A stretch of DNA of 64,000 bases from Deinococcus aquiradiocola (lineage in GTDB: Bacteria; Deinococcota; Deinococci; Deinococcales; Deinococcaceae), in assembly GCF_014646915.1 (NCBI RefSeq), contig NZ_BMOE01000015.1:6017-70016 (forward strand), written 5' to 3'. Positions 1-10,085 of this stretch are shown in pieces; within the stretch, counting starts at the first letter, position 1, and each line of letters opens with the position of its first letter. The notes beneath the pieces were generated by a model, which had not been told where the DNA came from, made no database searches, and was given only the letters and a program-made list of their open reading frames with translations. The translations under genes and the position numbers were made by a program.

Positions 1-754
1 TGCCCGTGAAGTCCGTGCCGTTCTGCAGGTTCGTGCCGTACCCGCCGCGGCAGTCGAAGGCCGACGTGACGAGCTTCAGCTGCAGGTCCTGCAGCGCGGC
101 GTTCAGCGCGGCACTTCCGCCCTGGACGCGCGGGTACGTGACGCCCGTCAGGGGTTCCTTCAGGCCGCCCGTCACCTTCTGCCACGGCCGGTCGAGTTTC
201 AGGAAGGTGTACGGGTCGCCGGAACGGAGGTTCAGCAGGCCCGGCGAGGACGGCAGCGCGAGCGGCACGCGCGCCGCGTCCACGCGGTTCAGGGTGACGG
301 GCAGGCGCGTGCGGCCGTCCGGGCTGCGCCACTGCCCACGCAGGCCCGTGCCGTCCGCCGAGAGGTCCAGACAGCCGCGCGCCACCTGCCCGTCCCCGGT
401 GAACACGGCCTCCACCGCCGCCAGCGCGTACACGGCCGTGCGGTTGGTGGGGCGTCCGCGCGTGAGGGCGATGTCCAGCCCATACCGGTCGTAACTGTAG
501 CGGTCCGGGTGCTCGCTCAGCTGCTCTCCCCCGCCGCGCGTGAGTTCCAGCGTGACGCGCTGCGTGCCGAGCGTGCCGCGGTACACGCCGACCGTCACGC
601 CCTGCGGGAGGGCCGTGGCTTCCACCGCGCCGCACTGCGCGTACAGGGCGCGCCGGGCCGCGGCGTCCGCGTCACCGTCCGGGCCAGTGGTCTGGGCTTG
701 GGCGGACAGCAGGGCGGTGAGGCCCAGCAGGGCCAGCAGGGAGGGAAGGCGCAT
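1..754 (-). CDS. secreted protein of unknown function, truncated by window edge
   Basis: The frame is open from an ATG at 754 to the window edge, about 251 codons, so the C-terminus is missing. The N-terminus MRLPSLLALLGLTALLSAQA is a clear Sec signal peptide with a likely cut after AQA. The mature part begins with a short Ala-rich stretch and then mixed beta-rich sequence with several Cys and Trp residues; I recognise no catalytic motif. A TACACT -10 box lies six bases upstream of the ATG, so the start is well supported and the mRNA is probably leaderless. It is exported or cell-surface by inference; the family is not recognised. Confidence 0.7.
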   Translation of the reverse strand, partial: MRLPSLLALLGLTALLSAQAQTTGPDGDADAAARRALYAQCGAVEATALPQGVTVGVYRGTLGTQRVTLELTRGGGEQLSEHPDRYSYDRYGLDIALTRGRPTNRTAVYALAAVEAVFTGDGQVARGCLDLSADGTGLRGQWRSPDGRTRLPVTLNRVDAARVPLALPSSPGLLNLRSGDPYTFLKLDRPWQKVTGGLKEPLTGVTYPRVQGGSAALNAALQDLQLKLVTSAFDCRGGYGTNLQNGTDFTG

Positions 755-760
755 ACCCCG

Positions 761-766
761 AGTGTA
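761..766 (-). promoter_or_regulatory. -10 box (TACACT) of a leaderless promoter
   Basis: On the minus strand TACACT ends six bases before the ATG at 754, so transcription should begin at or next to the start codon. No clear -35 is visible. Confidence 0.5.
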
Positions 767-833
767 GATCAGGGAAACGGGAGCGGGCAGGTGAGGCCTG
801 CGCCGTCACCCGCCCGCTCCGTCCCGGCAGGTC

Positions 834-1060
834 ATACGGTTTTGATCCGGTTCCAGGGATGCCGGAAACAGCACCGACATCCCTTCTTGGGCAGAACGGA
901 CGCCCTACAGGACGCCTGCCCGCTTCTTGGGCAAAACAGCGCCCATGACTGGGACAGCTCCGCAGGAGAGGACGCCTGCCCGCTTCCACCTCCTCAAAAC
1001 CGTACTTGTTGGTGCTTGCTTCGCTCGGCTGAACTTCCAAAGTTCAGCTCAAAACCGTAT
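834..1060. repeat. small intergenic repeat, long copy (R1)
   Basis: The element starts ATACGGTTTTGATCC and ends with the inverted sequence TCAAAACCGTAT. The right arm holds a GCTGAAC...GTTCAGC hairpin. About 120 bases at 22958-23084 are near-identical, but this copy carries roughly 100 extra internal bases that contain two copies of GGACGCCTGCCCGCTTC. Its right border touches the rimO stop codon: TGA reads directly into TGATACGGTTTTGA on the minus strand. It resembles the small noncoding repeats known from Deinococcus genomes; it has no coding capacity and is probably non-autonomous. Confidence 0.8.
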
Positions 1061-2502
1061 CAGTGGTGGCTGAAGTGCCCGAGCTGCGGGACGCGCGTCT
1101 GCCAGGGGTCGAGCGCGACGACCTCGCCGAACAGGTCGTACTCGTCGCTGTCCTCGATGATGGCCTGCACGCGGTCCCCGATCTTGACCTTCCCGGCGAA
1201 GTCCGCGGCGTACAGGTACACCTGCCCGTCGATGCCGGGGGCATCACCGGCGGTCCGGCCGATGAGGCGCGTGCCGGGCACGGTGTCGTCCTCGTCGTCG
1301 TTGTACTCGTCGATGATGACCTGCACGGTGCGGCCCACCTTGCGGGCGAGGCGTTCGGTGCTGATGCGCTGCGCGACCTCCATGAAGCGCGCGAGGCGTT
1401 CCTGCTTCACGTCCTCCGGCACGGCGCCGTCCAGGGCGTTCGCGTCCGCTTCGGGCACGTCGCTGTACGTGAAAGCACCCACGCGGTCGAGCTGCGCGGC
1501 CTCCAGGAAGTCCAGCAGTTCCTGGAATTCGGTTTCGGTCTCGCCGGGGAAGCCGACGATGAAGGTGCTGCGGATGGTGAGGTCCGGGCAGATCTCGCGC
1601 CAGCGGCGGATGGTGTCGAGCTGCTTGCCCGCGCCGGGGCGACGCATGAGCTTCAGGATGCGCGGCGACGCGTGCTGCAGCGGCACGTCCAGGTACGGGA
1701 GGATCTTGCCGTCCCGCATGAGTTCCACGACCCGGTCGACGTGCGGGTACGGGTACACGTAGTGCATGCGGACCCACACGCCCAGCTCGCCGAGTTCACG
1801 GGCGAGGTCGGTGAGGTGCGCGGCCACCTGGCGCTCCTGGAATTCGGAGTCGCGGTGCCGGATGTCCACGCCGTACGCGGAGGTGTCCTGCGAGATCACC
1901 ATGAGTTCGCGCGTGCCGCCCGCCACGAGCCGGAACGCCTCGTACAGGACGCTGCCCGCATCGCGGGACACCTGCAGGCCGCGCAGTTTCGGGATGATGC
2001 AGAAGGCGCAGCGGTGGTTGCAGCCTTCCGCGATCTTCAGGTACGCGTAGTGGCGGGGCGTGAGCTTGACCTGCGCGGTGTCGCCCAGGCCGGGAATGAG
2101 GGCCGTGAAGGGGTTCTCGTCGCGCGGGAGCAGTTCGTGCACGGCGGCCATCACGTCGTCCACGGCTTCGCTGCCGGTGATGGCGGCGACCTTGGGGTGG
2201 CGGGCGCGGATCGTTTCGGGCCGCTCGCCGAGGCAGCCGGTCACGATGACGCGGCCCGTCGCGTCGAGCGCCTCTCCGATGGCGCTGAGGGATTCCTCCA
2301 CGGCGGGCGTGATGAAGCCGCAGGTGTTCACGATGACGGTGTCGGCGTCCTCGTAGCTGTCGGCCACCTGGTAGCCCTCGGCGCGCAGCTGGGTGAGGAT
2401 GCGTTCGCTGTCCACCAGGGCCTTGGGGCAGCCCAGGCTGATGAATCCGACCTTCTTGATGTCCGCGCCCGCATGTTCCTGCGGCGTCAGTTGCTGTGTC
2501 AT
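1060..2502 (-). CDS. rimO: ribosomal protein S12 methylthiotransferase RimO
   Basis: This radical-SAM enzyme adds a methylthio group to a conserved aspartate of ribosomal protein S12. It has 480 residues, normal for the family. The N-terminal MTTase domain begins [16 protein letters not shown] and continues to NTCGF and TGCLGER, supplying the three cluster cysteines. The radical-SAM motif CNHRCAFC follows near residue 155, and a TRAM-like domain closes the protein. The ATG at 2502 has a GGGAGAA ribosome site. The TGA stop is shared with the border of the R1 repeat, so the 3' UTR would begin with the repeat hairpin. Confidence 0.97.
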   Translation of the reverse strand: MTQQLTPQEHAGADIKKVGFISLGCPKALVDSERILTQLRAEGYQVADSYEDADTVIVNTCGFITPAVEESLSAIGEALDATGRVIVTGCLGERPETIRARHPKVAAITGSEAVDDVMAAVHELLPRDENPFTALIPGLGDTAQVKLTPRHYAYLKIAEGCNHRCAFCIIPKLRGLQVSRDAGSVLYEAFRLVAGGTRELMVISQDTSAYGVDIRHRDSEFQERQVAAHLTDLARELGELGVWVRMHYVYPYPHVDRVVELMRDGKILPYLDVPLQHASPRILKLMRRPGAGKQLDTIRRWREICPDLTIRSTFIVGFPGETETEFQELLDFLEAAQLDRVGAFTYSDVPEADANALDGAVPEDVKQERLARFMEVAQRISTERLARKVGRTVQVIIDEYNDDEDDTVPGTRLIGRTAGDAPGIDGQVYLYAADFAGKVKIGDRVQAIIEDSDEYDLFGEVVALDPWQTRVPQLGHFSHH

Positions 2503-2738
2503 GCCGTTCTCCCTGTGGTGTTGCTGGGCGTCGCCGCGAGTTCGGGGGCCGCCCTCAGCACGCGCCGCTCAGGTGCCCTGAGCAGTGTCGCGTCTCAACC
2601 GCGCATGTTAGCGCGTGAAGGCGTGATGAAGGGTGGCCCGGCAACAAAGTGAAGGGGCAGGAAGTTCGTGCGGATGCCCGGCGCTTCGTGCTCGTCCCAC
2701 CCGGATTGAACGTGTGCAGGGTTCGACCGGGATCAGGA

Positions 2739-2942
2739 TCAGTTGCGGTGGTCGCGCGGCGCGGCGTGGCAGCCGATCTCGTGCGGGCCAGGCAGCAAGC
2801 CGCGCGCCGCGAGTTCCTGCAGCACGTCCCGGCAGTAGGCACGCAGCACGTCCGGGTCGGCGTCTTCGACGGTCGTGGCGTCAAGGGCATACAGGCGGGC
2901 CTGCCGGGCCAGCCAGACGTCCAGGGCCGCGTCGCTCGTCAT
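2739..2942 (-). CDS. small hypothetical protein
   Basis: This frame of 67 residues begins MTSDAALDVWLARQARLYAL. It is mostly helical and soluble by appearance, with two Cys and no recognised motif. A CAGACT sequence lies seven bases upstream of the ATG and could be a weak leaderless -10. It sits alone between rimO and the cytochrome b terminator, on the same strand as both. Function unknown. Confidence 0.5.
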   Translation of the reverse strand: MTSDAALDVWLARQARLYALDATTVEDADPDVLRAYCRDVLQELAARGLLPGPHEIGCHAAPRDHRN

Positions 2943-2996
2943 GCTGTCCAGTCTGCCACACCCCGGCCGGGCGCGGTCCGGTCCGGCACAACGAAA

Positions 2997-3018
2997 CAGG
3001 GCAGCCGGAGCTGCCCTG
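2997..3018 (-). terminator. terminator of the cytochrome bc operon
   Basis: A 9-bp stem (CAGGGCAGC / GCTGCCCTG) with a 4-base loop is followed on the minus strand by TTTCGTTG. It lies just downstream of the cytochrome b stop at 3040. Confidence 0.7.
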
Positions 3019-3039
3019 CGGGAGTAATGGGTGTGGCGT

Positions 3040-4319
<1,280 letters not shown>

Positions 4320-4323
<4 letters not shown>

Positions 4324-4985
4324 GCTTTCTCAAGCTCCTTCTTCTGCGTCTCGAACTCGGCTTCGGTGATGTCGTACGGCAGGGACTGGAAGAAGTCCTG
4401 CACGACGACCTGCCCACCGACGACCTTGATCGGCAACTGGGGGAGGCCCGCCGGGGGCGGACCGTCGGCCACTCGGCCACCTTGCGTCATGTCGTACACA
4501 CCGCCGTGGCAGGGGCAGACGGCCGCTTCCTTCAGGCCCTTGGAGGGGTAGGCCTTCACTTCGACGGCGCAGCCGAGGTGCATGCACTGGCGGGAGTACA
4601 CCACGATGCCCTGGTCGGTGCCCTTGATGTCGGTGGGCGCCTTGAGCTGCGCTTCGGGGAACTTGGCGATGATGAGCTGGTTGCGCGCGATGCCGCTCTT
4701 GACGACGTCGGTGCCGTTGACCTTGCCTTTCGGGAAGGCGAACACGACCTGCCCTTCCTTGATGTCGGCGAGCGCGACGGGCGCGTTGTTTTTGGCGGGG
4801 TCGGCGTACACGAGCACGTCGCCCTTGGCGGGCAGCGTCTTCTCGGGCGTGAGGGTGTTGGCGGGCTTGACGCCGCCGACGATGCTGAGCAGGCTCAGGC
4901 CGCCGATGCCGACGGTGGTGCCCATGGCCGCGTTGATGAACTTGCGGCGGGTCATTTCGGGGTCCTGACGTACGTACTTGGTCAC
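4320..4985 (-). CDS. Rieske 2Fe-2S protein of the bc complex
   Basis: This is the mobile iron-sulfur subunit that accepts an electron from quinol at cytochrome b. I place the start at the GTG at 4985, which has GGGAGGACC eight bases upstream; 221 residues result. TRRKF at residues 12-16 followed by a hydrophobic stretch is a Tat-type signal anchor. The cluster ligands are visible as C134-M-H-L-G-C139 and C157-P-C-H160-G-G, the two classical Rieske boxes. A longer in-frame start at 5045 exists but has no better ribosome site. It is the middle gene of three. Confidence 0.95.
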
Positions 4986-5055
4986 AGCGGTCCTCCCTTG
5001 CTGTCTGGGGTGCGTTCGGGTGTGGCGGGCCACCTTGCCCGCCACGGGTGGGGGT

Positions 5056-5928
5056 TTACCAGGGGAATTCGCCGCTGGCGTCCTCGACGACGACCTCGCC
5101 GTCCATGAAGTACTTCTTGTAGAGGCCGAGCACGAGCGCGATCAGCAGCACGACCATCGCGGCGTAGAAGCCTTCGGCGGTGACCTGCGGGGCGACGGGC
5201 GTGGCGGCGTTCATGCCGGCGATGCTGGTGAGGATCTCGCGGACGAACAGCACGCTGAAGAGGATCACGCCGGCCATCGCAGCGATCATCGCGGTGATGG
5301 TCATGGGGGTGCTGCGGACCTTGTGGATGCCGGGGCGCAGTTCGGCGCCTTCCGCCCAGTGGCTGTACAGGCCGATGATGCCGTACGTGAGGAGCAGCAT
5401 CACGAAGGTCACGAGGAAGATCTCGGGCAGCTTGATCTCTTCGGGCACGAAGCGCGATCGTACGCGGATGACTTCGGGGCTGACCTTGCCGGCGCCCTCG
5501 GCGAGCGTGGCGGGCGTGACGAGGTCCTCGCTCTTGTTGCCCCAGCTGTTCAGGACGTAGTTGGCGACGGCGTACACCTCGTTGTCCTTGAGCTTGCCGC
5601 CGTTCTCGATCCCGAAGGCGGGCATGGGCGCCTTGCCTTTCAGGATGCGGGTCACGACGAGCGCGTGGTCGCCGGTGATGGCGGTGTTGGCCGCGAGTTT
5701 GGGGCCCACGCCGCCCTGACCGGCCGCGCCGTGGCAGCCCGCGCAGTTCGCTTCGTAGATCGCCTTGCCGCTGGTGGGCCACTCCTTGGCGATCACGGCA
5801 CTCAGGGCCGGATCGACCGCGACCGGCTCCGGCGCGGTCTCGGTGTTGAACATGAAGAGCAAGATGATCCACATGAAGGCGGCCACCACGATGGCCACCG
5901 CTGGCATGACTGCGTCGTTTCGTTCCAC
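5056..5928 (-). CDS. membrane-anchored cytochrome c of the bc complex
   Basis: This is the first gene of the bc operon. The chosen start is GTG at 5928, preceded by GAGAGGGG; 290 residues. One N-terminal helix is followed by a c-type heme domain with CAGCH at about residues 62-66 and a likely axial Met in PMPAFG near 102. Unusually, three more hydrophobic segments follow the heme domain (about residues 165-185, 215-240 and 255-280), so the heme domain sits on a multi-pass anchor. This gene order and the extra anchor suggest a dedicated, non-diffusing electron acceptor for the Rieske protein. Confidence 0.9.
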   Translation of the reverse strand: MERNDAVMPAVAIVVAAFMWIILLFMFNTETAPEPVAVDPALSAVIAKEWPTSGKAIYEANCAGCHGAAGQGGVGPKLAANTAITGDHALVVTRILKGKAPMPAFGIENGGKLKDNEVYAVANYVLNSWGNKSEDLVTPATLAEGAGKVSPEVIRVRSRFVPEEIKLPEIFLVTFVMLLLTYGIIGLYSHWAEGAELRPGIHKVRSTPMTITAMIAAMAGVILFSVLFVREILTSIAGMNAATPVAPQVTAEGFYAAMVVLLIALVLGLYKKYFMDGEVVVEDASGEFPW

Positions 5929-6212
5929 GTTTCCCCTCTCGTTTGGCCTGCTGCCCCCGGGTCTGGCCCGTTGGGCAGGTGCGCGCCTCACCCGAATGCT
6001 GACTTGAACCGAAGGCGGCGACGGGCGAAGCGTGCAGCCCTTCTGATGCGTTCAGCGTACCATGCCCCGGCGGCGTGCCAGAATCCTGCCACACCTGCCC
6101 GCAGGCGTTTTACCCGCCCGGTAACCACCCGGACATTCGGACGAGCCGGAAGGCGCAGCTCTGGCCAGTCTGATTCGTCACGTCACACTGTAATCCCGTG
6201 TGCCGGGCGGCG

Positions 6213-7055
6213 TCAGTAAGAATGTCCCCCGAACGGCCCTCCGAGGGCGTGCAGCAGCGGCCAGATTGTAGCGGCGAGCAAGGTCACGTCCCGGTTGTCC
6301 GGATGTTCGCGCGGGTCGCTGCCGTCCACGCTCAGCACCGCCACGCTGAGCGGCCTGGGCAGCAGCAGCAGGCCCGCGTCGTGGTGCACGCCCGTCAGTT
6401 CGCCGCTCTTGGACAGCACCCGGTACAGCGGCTCGCCGTCCACGCCGCGCGGCACGTGGCGCGCCAGGATGTCCCGGAACTGCTGGCGGCCCAGGATGTC
6501 CAGCGCGAGGCGGGTGTGCGCGTCGTCCAGCAGTTCGTGCCGGTACAGGCGCGTCAGGAGCGCCGCAGTGTCGCGGGCGGTGGTGGTGTTGCGTTCCCCG
6601 CGCCGCTGCGCGTCGTTGCGCAGCTCCGGCGGAAGCTGCAGGCGGCCCACCAGCCGCGTGTCCGGCAGGGTCTGTGCCAGCCACGCCTGCACCCGCTCCA
6701 GGCCCAGCCGGGAGATGACGAGGTTCGTGGCGGTGTTGTCGCTCACGATCACCATCAGGGTCAGCAGGTCCTCCCAGGTGGGCGTCAGGCCCGGCGAGAG
6801 TTCGTGCAGCACGCCGCTGCCCGGCACGCGGTCCTCGGCGCGCAGCGGCACGCGCTCCGCGAGCGGCACCTCGCCCTCCTGCGCGGCCAGCAGGCCCCGC
6901 ACGAGCAGCGCGACCTTCACGATGCTGGCGGCAGGCAGCGCCTCGTCCGGACGTTCGGCGTGCAGCGTCTCCCCCGTCCGGGCGTCCTGTACCACCACTG
7001 CCACGCGGCCCGCGAAGCCCTGAGAGGTCAGGGCGCGCTGCACCCCGCCCATCAT
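6213..7055 (-). CDS. class A beta-lactamase-fold serine hydrolase, no signal peptide
   Basis: The catalytic motifs of the class A fold are in order: S44-I-V-K47, S105-D-N107 and K216-S-G218. The start at ATG 7055 overlaps the stop of the upstream small gene as ATGA and gives 280 residues; a longer frame reaches 7172 but begins with Pro/Gly-rich filler. No signal peptide is visible, which is odd for a beta-lactamase and suggests a cytoplasmic peptidase or esterase of this fold. The usual Glu of the omega loop is not in a standard ExxLN context, although RNTTTARDTAALL resembles the region after it. Substrate unknown. Confidence 0.85.
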   Translation of the reverse strand: MMGGVQRALTSQGFAGRVAVVVQDARTGETLHAERPDEALPAASIVKVALLVRGLLAAQEGEVPLAERVPLRAEDRVPGSGVLHELSPGLTPTWEDLLTLMVIVSDNTATNLVISRLGLERVQAWLAQTLPDTRLVGRLQLPPELRNDAQRRGERNTTTARDTAALLTRLYRHELLDDAHTRLALDILGRQQFRDILARHVPRGVDGEPLYRVLSKSGELTGVHHDAGLLLLPRPLSVAVLSVDGSDPREHPDNRDVTLLAATIWPLLHALGGPFGGHSY

Positions 7056-7294
7056 TCCAGGTCCGGGAGGAGGCCCGCCAGGCCCGCGAAGGGGTGCGGG
7101 GCCGCGACCGGCCTCAGGGTGCAGAACGGGACGGCGCCCTCCGGCTCCACGCGGTGCGGGCAGGTCGGGCACTCCGGGAACGCCTGATCGGTGTACGCGA
7201 GGTCCGCTTCCCCGGACGCGAGGTCCCAGGTGCGCTCGCAGCCCGCGCGGTACGTCTGGACGCCGGGCGCCGGGCGGGCCTTACGACTGCTCAA
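7052..7294 (-). CDS. small Cys-rich protein, possible metal binder
   Basis: The frame of 80 residues starts at TTG 7294, inside the end of the response regulator, and ends in the ATGA start of the hydrolase. Its four Cys include CPTCPH and an isolated C near each end, a spacing compatible with a zinc or iron-sulfur site but not matching a family I know. The double overlap makes a three-gene operon: response regulator, this protein, hydrolase. The non-ATG start lowers confidence slightly. Confidence 0.6.
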   Translation of the reverse strand: MSSRKARPAPGVQTYRAGCERTWDLASGEADLAYTDQAFPECPTCPHRVEPEGAVPFCTLRPVAAPHPFAGLAGLLPDLE

Positions 7295-7931
7295 GGTTCG
7301 CGATGCCTTCGCGCAGGGCGTACAGGGCCGCCTGCGTGCGGTTGTTGAGCTGGAGCTTGTTGAAGATCTCGGACAGGCGGTTGCGGACCGTCTTCTCGGA
7401 GATGTCGAGCCGCATGGCGATGTCCTGGTTCGAGAAACCCTGCGCGAGCAGCTTCAGGATGGTCGTCTCGCGTTCGTTCAGGTCGGCGTGCTTCTCGCTG
7501 GGCAGCACCTCGCGCTTGTCGCGGAAGTCGTCGAGGACGTTCTGCGCCATTTCCGGGTCGAGGAGCGCCTCGCCGCCCGCGACGCGCCCGATGGCGTCGA
7601 GGAGCGTGGCGGCGTCCGCGTCCTTCAGGATGTACCCGCGCGCTCCGGCCTTCACGGCCTCGAACACGTAACGGTCCTGGCGGTACATGGTGATCATGAT
7701 GACCTTGGCCTGCGGGTCGATCTCCAGGATGCTCTGCGTGGCCTTCACGCCGTCGAGTTCCGGCATCTGGATGTCCATCAGGATCACGTCGGGGTGGGTG
7801 TCGGCCGCGTACCGGATCGCTTCGCGGCCGTTGGCGGCCTCGCCGATCACGCGCATCCCTTCCGATTCCAGCAGGCTTCGTAGGCCCTGCCGGAACAGGG
7901 CGTGGTCGTCGGCGAGCAGCACACGAATCAT
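7281..7931 (-). CDS. NarL/LuxR-family response regulator
   Basis: This two-component response regulator has 216 residues. The receiver domain has the acidic pair D8-D9, the phospho-acceptor D53 in [11 protein letters not shown], a Thr near 81 and a Lys near 103. The C-terminal LuxR-type helix-turn-helix runs from [15 protein letters not shown] to the end. No histidine kinase lies next to it, so it is an orphan in this window. A TACACT -10 box six bases before the ATG predicts a leaderless mRNA. It is co-transcribed with the Cys-rich protein and the hydrolase. Confidence 0.93.
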   Translation of the reverse strand: MIRVLLADDHALFRQGLRSLLESEGMRVIGEAANGREAIRYAADTHPDVILMDIQMPELDGVKATQSILEIDPQAKVIMITMYRQDRYVFEAVKAGARGYILKDADAATLLDAIGRVAGGEALLDPEMAQNVLDDFRDKREVLPSEKHADLNERETTILKLLAQGFSNQDIAMRLDISEKTVRNRLSEIFNKLQLNNRTQAALYALREGIANLEQS

Positions 7932-7937
7932 GCGGGC

Positions 7938-7943
7938 AGTGTA
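7938..7943 (-). promoter_or_regulatory. -10 box (TACACT), leaderless promoter of the response regulator operon
   Basis: TACACT ends six bases before the ATG at 7931 on the minus strand. Confidence 0.55.
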
Positions 7944-8026
7944 GTGCCTGCGCGGGGCGGCGAGTGTCCGTCAGGTTGCCGTCCGGCGGGCGGGCGCATG
8001 CAAGGGTCGTGTCAGACCGGGCCTGT

Positions 8027-8032
8027 TAGACT
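8027..8032 (+). promoter_or_regulatory. -10 box (TAGACT), leaderless promoter
   Basis: TAGACT ends six bases before the ATG at 8039; no Shine-Dalgarno sequence can fit in between. Confidence 0.55.
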
Positions 8033-8038
8033 TTCCTC

Positions 8039-8542
8039 ATGAACATTACCGTCTTCGACGCGCTGCTCGTGAGCCTGTGGGCGGCCGTGACCGCACTGGG
8101 CGCCCGGCGCGGCCTGGGCGGAGCCGTGTGGGGCGTGCTGGGGGTCGCCGCGTGCTTCCTCGTGAACCTGCTCGCCCCGAACGGCCTCGTGGGCCTCGTC
8201 GCGGCCCTGCTGCTGGGCGTGGGGGCCGTGCTGGCCGCCCGCCGACTCATCCGCGAACCGCTCACCGAGACCTGGCACCTGCTGGCGGGCGGGCTGGGCG
8301 GCTTCGCTCTGGGCGCGGTGCTGGTCGGCACGCTCGCCCTGAACTTCCCCATCCAGACGGTCGGGGACGTGCGCCGCTACCCGAGCGACACGCTGCCCGG
8401 CCCGGTCTACTACCCGCTGTACAACTCGTACATCCGTCAGTCGCTGAACACGCTGTGGGGCCCGAACGGCAACACGGCGCTGCGGGTGCTGCTCATCCCA
8501 GACCAGCAGCACCTGCCTGCCCCCGCCGCCCGCCGCCGCTGA
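8039..8542 (+). CDS. integral membrane protein, hypothetical
   Basis: This protein of 167 residues has four hydrophobic segments in its first 110 residues, then a polar tail ending in Arg. The arrangement loosely recalls CvpA-like proteins, but I see no diagnostic motif. It is monocistronic, with a leaderless -10 upstream and a strong bidirectional terminator downstream. Confidence 0.75.
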   Translation: MNITVFDALLVSLWAAVTALGARRGLGGAVWGVLGVAACFLVNLLAPNGLVGLVAALLLGVGAVLAARRLIREPLTETWHLLAGGLGGFALGAVLVGTLALNFPIQTVGDVRRYPSDTLPGPVYYPLYNSYIRQSLNTLWGPNGNTALRVLLIPDQQHLPAPAARRR

Positions 8543-8563
8543 CGGACGCGAGGCAGCACACGG

Positions 8564-8592
8564 GGAGGGCCGCCCGCAGTGAGCGGCCCTCC
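8564..8592. terminator. bidirectional terminator between convergent genes
   Basis: A perfect 10-bp stem (GGAGGGCCGC / GCGGCCCTCC) lies between the stops at 8542 and 8598. Confidence 0.7.
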
Positions 8593-8597
8593 TCTCC

Positions 8598-9062
8598 TCA
8601 TTCCTTCCAGCCGACCCTGGTGTGCGTGCCGTCGCAGTACGGCTTGTTGCTGCTCTGCCCGCAGCGGCAGAGGGTGGCGCGCACGTCCTGCACCTCTCCG
8701 GCGGGCGTCACGATCCGCAGGTCGCCGCGAATGCCGAGCGGCCCGTCCGGGTACGGCGTGATGCGGGTCGGCACGTCCGGCTGTTCCGGGGCGGCGCCGT
8801 CCAGCAGGACGTGCAGCGCGCCGCTCGGGCAGCGGTGCACCACGGCCTGCACCTCAAGGGCGGGCGCGTGCTGCGGCTGAATCCACGGGCGGGCCGACAC
8901 GTCGAACACCTGCGGGAGGCCCTGCACGCACACGCGCGCGTGAATGCAGCGGGCCGCGTCGTAACTCACGATCACGCCGGGCGCGGTGTACGCGCGGCCG
9001 TAGAGCATCGCCTGATCGGACACCGAACCTGGGGGTGTCGTGCCGCCGGGAGTGTGGGTCAT
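8598..9062 (-). CDS. iron-sulfur protein with Fer4_19-like and CDGSH domains
   Basis: Two iron-sulfur modules are visible in 154 residues. The first (about residues 20-90) has CIHARVC, then CPSGAL, as in mono-cluster 4Fe-4S domains of the Fer4_19 type. The second is a C-terminal CDGSH domain with the full signature CRCGQSSNKPYCDGTH, which binds a 2Fe-2S cluster through three Cys and one His. The combination is known in bacteria, but its partners are not; an electron-transfer or redox-sensing role is inference. A TATGCT box lies five bases before the ATG. Confidence 0.9.
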   Translation of the reverse strand: MTHTPGGTTPPGSVSDQAMLYGRAYTAPGVIVSYDAARCIHARVCVQGLPQVFDVSARPWIQPQHAPALEVQAVVHRCPSGALHVLLDGAAPEQPDVPTRITPYPDGPLGIRGDLRIVTPAGEVQDVRATLCRCGQSSNKPYCDGTHTRVGWKE

Positions 9063-9101
9063 GCCGCAGCATACTCCGCCCCGTCCCGGCCGGGCGGCGG
9101 G

Positions 9102-9539
9102 TCAGCGGTGGTACGGCTCGCCGCGGCTGATGGTGCCCGCCCGGTACAGCGCCTCGACGAGCACCACCATCGCCAGGTCGTGCGGGAGCGTCAGGCTGCC
9201 CAGCGACCAGAGGGTGTGCGCGGCGGCGCGCAGTTCGTCGGTGTGCCCGTCCGGCCCACCGATCGCGAAGGCGAGTTCGCCGGTGCCGCCCAAGCCCTGC
9301 GCGTCAATGAAGGCGCTGAGCGCCTCGCTCGTCCACTGCCGTCCGCGCGGGTCGAGCGCGATGAGGGGCGCGCGGCCCGCCGCCTTCAGGATCGCCTGGC
9401 TTTCCTTCGCGGGCGTACTGCCCGGCACGCGCGTCACCTGCAGCTTGTGGTAGTGGCGCAGGCGGAGGGCGTACTCGTCCCAGCCGGTGCGGGCGTACGC
9501 CAGCCTCGGCTCGCCGACGGTGATCAGGTGAAGCCGCAT
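9102..9539 (-). CDS. rlmH: 23S rRNA pseudouridine-1915 N3-methyltransferase RlmH
   Basis: This SPOUT-class methyltransferase modifies pseudouridine 1915 in helix 69 of 23S rRNA. The start MRLHLITVGEPR at 9539 matches the family, and 145 residues is a usual length. The SAM-binding knot shows LAFAIGGPDGH and the C-terminus ends SRGEPYHR, the characteristic RlmH tail. A TATGCT box precedes the ATG by seven bases. Confidence 0.96.
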   Translation of the reverse strand: MRLHLITVGEPRLAYARTGWDEYALRLRHYHKLQVTRVPGSTPAKESQAILKAAGRAPLIALDPRGRQWTSEALSAFIDAQGLGGTGELAFAIGGPDGHTDELRAAAHTLWSLGSLTLPHDLAMVVLVEALYRAGTISRGEPYHR

Positions 9540-9616
9540 ACCGGCCAGCATAGAGCACGCCCGCCCGTGCCGGACGGCCACGTCCCGCGCTGCAGCGTGC
9601 GTGCCCGCGCTCGGGC

Positions 9617-9622
9617 TACACT
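9617..9622 (+). promoter_or_regulatory. -10 box (TACACT) upstream of a leaderless upstream ORF
   Basis: TACACT ends six bases before the ATG at 9629, not before the main gene at 9661. Confidence 0.5.
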
Positions 9623-9628
9623 GTGCCG

Positions 9629-9664
9629 ATGTTCCGGGAACGTGCGGGCGTGGGCAAGGTATGA
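9629..9664 (+). CDS. leaderless 11-residue upstream ORF (MFRERAGVGKV)
   Basis: The ATG lies exactly at the predicted transcription start. The TGA stop overlaps the ATG of the following membrane protein gene (ATGA at 9661-9664). The main gene has no convincing ribosome site, so termination and restart may be how it is translated. This is an inference from geometry; the peptide itself has no recognised function. Confidence 0.4.
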   Translation: MFRERAGVGKV

Positions 9665-10077
9665 ATTACGCGGCCAGTCTGGCGGTGGTGGTGATCCTGA
9701 CGTTCTTCTTCCCGCTGGCGGTGAAGGTGGGGCTGTGGTACGACGTGCCCAGGTCGCTGGTGAACACGACGCTCGGCACGCTCGTGATGTTCGTGACGGC
9801 CACCCTGGTGATCCGCAGTCAGGTGGGACGGCACCGGCGCGCGGCCGAGCAGCTGGACCTGGCGCGCGCGCAGGTGGGCGCGGACCCCCAGAATCCGCGC
9901 GCGTACTTCCTGGGCGGCGAGCACCTCGCGACGCTGCTGCTGCGGCTGGGGCGGCGCCGGGAGGCGGCCGAGGTGATCGACCGGTACGCGAGGCTGGGCG
10001 GCGCGCGCGAATCGGAAATCGTGTCGCTGCGCGAACAGCTGCTGCAGGCAGAGCGCAGACAGAAAAGGGGCGGGTAG
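9661..10077 (+). CDS. membrane protein with TPR-like C-terminal part, hypothetical
   Basis: Two N-terminal hydrophobic segments (residues about 5-20 and 36-55) are followed by a helical soluble part in which alternating Ala/Leu/Arg helices resemble a single TPR-like pair. The protein has 138 residues. The start at 9661 is supported by the overlap with an upstream leaderless ORF. The next gene follows nine bases later, so they are probably one transcript. Confidence 0.75.
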   Translation: MNYAASLAVVVILTFFFPLAVKVGLWYDVPRSLVNTTLGTLVMFVTATLVIRSQVGRHRRAAEQLDLARAQVGADPQNPRAYFLGGEHLATLLLRLGRRREAAEVIDRYARLGGARESEIVSLREQLLQAERRQKRGG

Positions 10078-10085
10078 AATAAGGT

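Noticed and set aside
672..1762. Frames of 122 and 417 codons crossing repeat R1
   Set aside because: They run through a noncoding repeat and antisense to rimO; compositionally not protein-like.
6213..7055. Antibiotic-resistance beta-lactamase
   Set aside because: Catalytic motifs fit the fold, but there is no signal peptide and the omega-loop Glu context is not standard.
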